Below are positions 60,751-64,000 of a DNA stretch of 64,000 nucleotides, one piece after another. Each line of letters starts with the position of its first letter. Within the stretch, counting starts at the first letter, position 1. Location: positions 1,302,001 through 1,366,000 of the forward strand of contig NZ_VFOX01000001.1 in NCBI RefSeq assembly GCF_006716345.1. Direction: 5' to 3'. The stretch is from Microbacterium saperdae. Its GTDB lineage: Bacteria > Actinomycetota > Actinomycetes > Actinomycetales > Microbacteriaceae. The notes under the pieces are model-generated. The model searched no databases. It saw only the letters and a list, made by a program, of their open reading frames with translations, and was not told the DNA's origin. The position numbers were made by a program, and so were the translations under genes.

Positions 60751-61371
60751 ATGGACCGTCAAGAGATCGTCGATGCCGCGCTGGACCTGCTCGATGAAGG
60801 GGGCGAGGCAGGCGTCAGCATGCGAGCCGTCGCCACCCGTCTCGACGTCAAGGCGCCCTCTCTGTACTGGCATTTCCGCTCGAAACAGGATCTCCTCGAG
60901 GCCATGGCGGATGCGATCGTCGCCGAGATGGGAGATGTCGCGGTCGGCGACGGCGATCCTTCCGAGCAGCTCGTCACGCTGTTGGCTCGGTTCCGCACGT
61001 CGTTGCTCGCCCATCGCGACGGCGGCAGGGTCTTCGCCGGCACCTTCGCGCTCGGGCCGCACGTCCTCGACCTCAGCGAAGCGGCCGTGCCTCTGCTCCT
61101 GCGCAGCGGCGTCGACGATCCCGGTGATGCGTTGGATTCCTGGTTCAACCTGGTGCGGTTCACGGTGGGGTCCGTCATCGAACAGCAGTCCGCTGTCGAT
61201 CAACCCCATCAGGTCGACCGCCGTAGCCTGTTCGAGCAGCTCAACGCAGAGAGACCGACGATGCTGCGGGTGGCCGCACGCATCTTCGAGCCGGACGAAG
61301 ACCGACGATACGAGCGGGGAGTGCGACAGCTCCTGCGCGGCGCTGATTCACCTCGAGCCTCGACGGACTGA
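60751..61371 (+). CDS. TetR-family repressor (TetR_C type)
   Basis: The 206-residue protein starts at the ATG at 60751, 6 nt after GGAGGG; an ATG at 60745 would add two residues. The helix-turn-helix is typical (IVDAALDLLDEGGEAGVSMR then VATRLDVKAPSLYWHFRSKQ) and the C-terminal domain follows the TetR(tetracycline) pattern (FAGTFALGPHVLDLSE and SVIEQQSAVDQ). It is divergent from a FAD monooxygenase gene, a common pairing for drug or aromatic-compound inactivation, and a matching palindrome lies between them. Confidence 0.92.
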   Translation: MDRQEIVDAALDLLDEGGEAGVSMRAVATRLDVKAPSLYWHFRSKQDLLEAMADAIVAEMGDVAVGDGDPSEQLVTLLARFRTSLLAHRDGGRVFAGTFALGPHVLDLSEAAVPLLLRSGVDDPGDALDSWFNLVRFTVGSVIEQQSAVDQPHQVDRRSLFEQLNAERPTMLRVAARIFEPDEDRRYERGVRQLLRGADSPRASTD

Positions 61372-61435
61372 GCTCTCTTCTCGCGCGAGCAGCGGCACGC
61401 CATCCGCGCTCTCGAACCGCCGCAAGCGCTTCCCG

Positions 61436-61948
61436 TCAACTGCCGGCGGCATCGAACAGCAACCTGTCGACGACCTGTTCGCGCCGGGCTGGCCATGCGC
61501 TGATGTACCTCAGCAGATCCTCGAAGTGAGAGAACGCGACGACCGCCTCTTCGAACTCGGGCTCCGTCCCGTGGACGACTGCTCCGTCGTCGCGCACGGC
61601 CACGTACTCGTACCCGTTGCGAACGGAAAGCAGGATAGGGAGGTGACGCTTCCAGAATCGGGAGACCGTGGCCGCCTCGTCATCCGATGTCGTCGCCTGG
61701 AGGCTCAGCTGTTCCCACTCGTTCCACGCGAACGCGCCCTCGGCGTCGGTCGAGTAGTCGTCACGGGACAGGAACCACACGGTGTCGTCTGAGTTCGACA
61801 GCACCGAGAACGAGGACGCCCAGCGGATCACCGTCTCGGGTGCGGTGTGCAGCGCGGCGGGAATTCCGTCTTCCGCGGACGTCGACGGCTCGTACGCCCA
61901 CCCGGCGCCCTGCAGGCATCTGATGGCACTTCGGAAGAGTTCCGTCAT
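61436..61948 (-). CDS. SMI1/KNR4 (SUKH)-like protein
   Basis: The 170-residue protein ends in the SUKH-like pattern ILLSVRNGYEYVAVRDDGAV VHGTEPEFEEAVVAFSHFED LLRYI, where a G-x-x-Y-hydrophobic strand pair and an F-x-x-F/L-L helix are typical of SMI1/KNR4 proteins. Many bacterial SUKH proteins are immunity proteins of contact-dependent toxins. No toxin gene is next to it in the window. Confidence 0.6.
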   Translation of the reverse strand: MTELFRSAIRCLQGAGWAYEPSTSAEDGIPAALHTAPETVIRWASSFSVLSNSDDTVWFLSRDDYSTDAEGAFAWNEWEQLSLQATTSDDEAATVSRFWKRHLPILLSVRNGYEYVAVRDDGAVVHGTEPEFEEAVVAFSHFEDLLRYISAWPARREQVVDRLLFDAAGS

Positions 61949-61985
61949 GCCCCCAGGCTGCCGAGCAGCTTCTTCGGGCAGACGA

Positions 61986-62834
61986 TCACCACGTCGCGCC
62001 GGTGTTGGCCCAATCCAGTGTCGACAACTTCGCCTCGATCTTTTCGAGGCCGATGGTCCCGCATCCGACCAGGGTGAGCCTGCGCAGTCGGGGGAGGTCG
62101 TTGATGGCGGCGATACCGGTGATCTTCTTGCAGTACTGGATGTTCACGATCTCGAGTTGCTGCAGAGTGGCGAGCTCCGAGATGTCCCCCAGAGAGGTGA
62201 GGTTCTTCAGGCGCAACGACTCCAACTGGGGGAGCGCGCTGATCCCGGTGAGGCTTGTCAGCGTGCGTCCACCGATCAGTCCGAGACGGCGAAGCCCGAC
62301 CGGTTCGACGAGACGGAAGATCTCCTCGTCCGTGGGCACGTTCAACAGGTTCAATTCTTCCAGCGGGAGTTCGAGCGCCTGCCGCACATTGTTCAGAGAT
62401 CTCTGCGGGTAGAGGGAGAGAGCGCGGAGCCGGGGGAAGTGCTCGTTCTTGAAACGGAAGGGTTCGCCGACGTAGAGGGTCTTCAGGTTCGGCACCACGA
62501 CATCCGGCCACACGAGGGTCCGATCGCTGATGTGCACCGAAAGCTCTTCCAGGCTGTCAGGGAGATCGCCCTGCCGCAGTTCGGTGACGACGGTGGGGAG
62601 GACCTTTCCTGGGCCGATGCTGAGCGATCTCAGATTCGTCATCGCCGTGATGATCTCGGGGAGACGATCGATGGGCCCCTCGAGGGGAGACCACAGGTGC
62701 ACATCGGTGACGCGAGAGAGATGCTCGGTGTCGTAGGGCTGGTCGTAGAAGACGAGGTCCCTGTCCGGCACATCGAACTGGTCCTGGTGCGCGCTGTGCA
62801 ACACCATGGTCCGCTTCGTCGTTGACACACTCAT
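61986..62834 (-). CDS. Leucine-rich-repeat protein
   Basis: The 282-residue protein contains about seven leucine-rich repeats, such as MTNLRSLSIG, PDSLEELSVH, VPNLKTLYVG, FPRLRALSLY, PLEELNLLNV, LPQLESLRLK and LQQLEIVNIQ, which build a curved binding surface. No signal peptide is present, so it is cytoplasmic. I placed the start at 62834 (MSVSTTKRTMVLHSAHQDQF); the frame continues upstream but without start signals. Function unknown; it may be an immunity or scaffold protein, given the SUKH-like neighbour. Confidence 0.8.
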   Translation of the reverse strand: MSVSTTKRTMVLHSAHQDQFDVPDRDLVFYDQPYDTEHLSRVTDVHLWSPLEGPIDRLPEIITAMTNLRSLSIGPGKVLPTVVTELRQGDLPDSLEELSVHISDRTLVWPDVVVPNLKTLYVGEPFRFKNEHFPRLRALSLYPQRSLNNVRQALELPLEELNLLNVPTDEEIFRLVEPVGLRRLGLIGGRTLTSLTGISALPQLESLRLKNLTSLGDISELATLQQLEIVNIQYCKKITGIAAINDLPRLRRLTLVGCGTIGLEKIEAKLSTLDWANTGATW

Positions 62835-62978
62835 CCGCTCACCCCTGAATCCGTCGGCTGTCGTCGTCGCCACGACCAGATTACCGGCGCGCGCTGTCGT
62901 CCTTCCGGCCGCGGCGCGCCGGTCCCGCAATGCCTGCGCGCGCATCAGGTGCGTCCCGGTGGTCGGGATAATGGAGGG

Positions 62979-63665
62979 GTGACATCGAATCAGGAGGTCG
63001 TGACCTACGACGGATTGCCGGCCTCGGCGGGTGGTGCGCACTCGCTCCGCACGAAGAATCCCCGTGCGGCCGCCGAGCGCGTGCAGGCGTTCGTCGATGC
63101 CACCGTGCTGACCGTCGGTGCGCCGGAGATGTCCTTCCAACTCTGGGCCGGAGGCCCGCCCGACGTCACCGGCCGCTTCGAATCGTTCGCGGCAGCGCAC
63201 TTCGGCGGACCGCAGAGTCGCCAGCGCACGCACACCCAGTGGCGGGTTCGCTCAGAGGACGTCGATGCCACGCTCGACGCCCTCAGCGGTGCTGACTCCG
63301 GAGCGGTGACCGGCCACGGTCATCCGCTGGCCTCGCTGGTCTGGAACGCGCAGGTGGCTCTGATCGACCCCGAGACAGGAACGTCGTACGAGGGGATCGA
63401 TGCCGATGCGTTCGGCCGGTTCGCGGTAGATGGTTACGGGCGCCTCCTCGGTACGTCCGGGGTGCGTGCCACGTTCGGCACGACCGCCTCCTCGCTCTCG
63501 CTCTGGCTCGCCTTTCCCGCCGATGATCGCTTGCACGATGCCGCCGCTCACGTGCAGCAGCATCTGCCTTTCCGGATGTCGACGAAGCACTGGCGTCGGT
63601 GGCGTGCCACGAAGGATAGGCAGTCGTACCGCGCGGCCAAGATCACATCACCGCTGGTGTCATGA
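62979..63665 (+). CDS. Conserved-looking hypothetical protein
   Basis: The 228-residue protein starts at a GTG at 62979. A GATAAT -10 box (62967-62972) ends 6 nt before it, which predicts a leaderless message. The sequence is an alpha/beta mixture without membrane segments (AAAERVQAFVDATVLTVGAP EMSFQLWAGGP near the N-terminus, SSLSLWLAFPADDRLHDAAA near the C-terminus) and shows a repeat-like spacing of Trp residues. I do not recognise a family. The stop overlaps the next ATG (ATGA). Confidence 0.7.
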   Translation: MTSNQEVVTYDGLPASAGGAHSLRTKNPRAAAERVQAFVDATVLTVGAPEMSFQLWAGGPPDVTGRFESFAAAHFGGPQSRQRTHTQWRVRSEDVDATLDALSGADSGAVTGHGHPLASLVWNAQVALIDPETGTSYEGIDADAFGRFAVDGYGRLLGTSGVRATFGTTASSLSLWLAFPADDRLHDAAAHVQQHLPFRMSTKHWRRWRATKDRQSYRAAKITSPLVS

Positions 63666-64000
63666 GCACGCCGTCGAAGCTCCATCGGCTCTGCGTCTTC
63701 ATGACGCCCGCGGATGAAGCACGGTTCAGCGACGCCGTGCGAACCAGTCTCCCCGCGGTGAGGTTCGTCGACGCCTCTCAACAACCCGAGACACCCCTCC
63801 CGACGTTTCGCTCATCACTGAGCGAGTGCGCGGGCCCTCACGTCACACTCGTGGATACGAGCATCATCTCCGAGAGCACCTTTCATCGTGACTATGTGGT
63901 GCGTCACCCGTCCGGTCGGGGGTGGGTGTACGCGATCGTCGGTTCCGGTCTCGCGAGCCTCGTGCGGTCACGTTCCGAGGATGACAGCCTGCGGAACGGC
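63662..64000 (+). CDS. Hypothetical protein, cut by right edge
   Basis: The visible 113 residues begin MSTPSKLHRLCVFMTPADEA RFSDAVRTSLPAVRFVDASQ and include VRHPSGRGWVYAIVGSGLAS. The ATG overlaps the stop of the preceding gene, so both are coupled. No family recognised; the end lies outside the window. Confidence 0.65.
   Translation, partial: MSTPSKLHRLCVFMTPADEARFSDAVRTSLPAVRFVDASQQPETPLPTFRSSLSECAGPHVTLVDTSIISESTFHRDYVVRHPSGRGWVYAIVGSGLASLVRSRSEDDSLRNG

Noticed and set aside
1..64000. CRISPR array or prophage structural genes
   Set aside because: I saw no set of regularly spaced repeats and no capsid, terminase or tail motifs; the only phage-type gene is a recombinase remnant.

Overview
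The window is about 64 kb of high-GC DNA whose genes show actinobacterial habits: GTG starts, leaderless genes with a -10 box about 6 nt before the start codon, an LAXTG cell-wall sorting signal, a DtxR/IdeR-type iron box and a tRNA-Pro(GGG) fragment. The repertoire fits a Microbacteriaceae chromosome such as Microbacterium; that placement is inference from gene content.

Layout. 1-10189: a carbohydrate locus with a secreted beta-helix protein (cut by the left edge), a nucleoside-hydrolase-fold protein, a GH78 alpha-L-rhamnosidase, a sugar ABC transporter and a divergent LacI regulator, suggesting uptake and hydrolysis of rhamnose-containing glycans. 10190-16310: a decayed stretch with remnants of LacI, TetR, MMPL, two different IS256-type transposases, a tyrosine recombinase, a complete IS3 element with 25-bp perfect ends and a GntR gene broken at a GT repeat; one intact TetR gene sits among the debris. 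16390-19700: small membrane protein, VIT-family metal transporter, GntR regulator, acetoin/diacetyl reductase. 19905-29717: polar amino acid ABC transporter with a cysteine-desulfurase-like PLP enzyme, a second GntR with an MFS transporter, and the gadB-gadC glutamate decarboxylase acid-resistance pair. 30168-34550: LAXTG-anchored lectin-domain surface protein and a membrane-anchored lipase. 34790-36110: broken IS481 element abutting an ECF sigma pseudogene. 36128-42786: iron-siderophore uptake operon with a divergent double AraC regulator and a DtxR-like box between them.

43014-57624 is a dense candidate defence island: a hypothetical protein; a three-gene set (large unknown protein with a PD-(D/E)XK-like motif, HamA-like nuclease, HamB-like SF2 helicase) resembling an expanded Hachiman system; a two-gene set (degenerate phospholipase-D-like protein plus a Ser/Thr kinase fused to a UPF1-like helicase); and a TIR-domain protein next to decayed genes. 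It ends at a 42-nt copy of the 3' part of tRNA-Pro(GGG) followed by a strong terminator, which looks like the attachment scar of an integrated element.

58064-64000: a TetR-controlled FAD monooxygenase / RidA / siderophore-interacting-protein locus with a clear promoter and operator, then a SUKH-like protein, a leucine-rich-repeat protein and two unknown genes, the last cut by the right edge.

A recurring regulatory theme is that all three ABC-transporter operons carry a GC-rich hairpin exactly between the substrate-binding-protein gene and the first permease gene.
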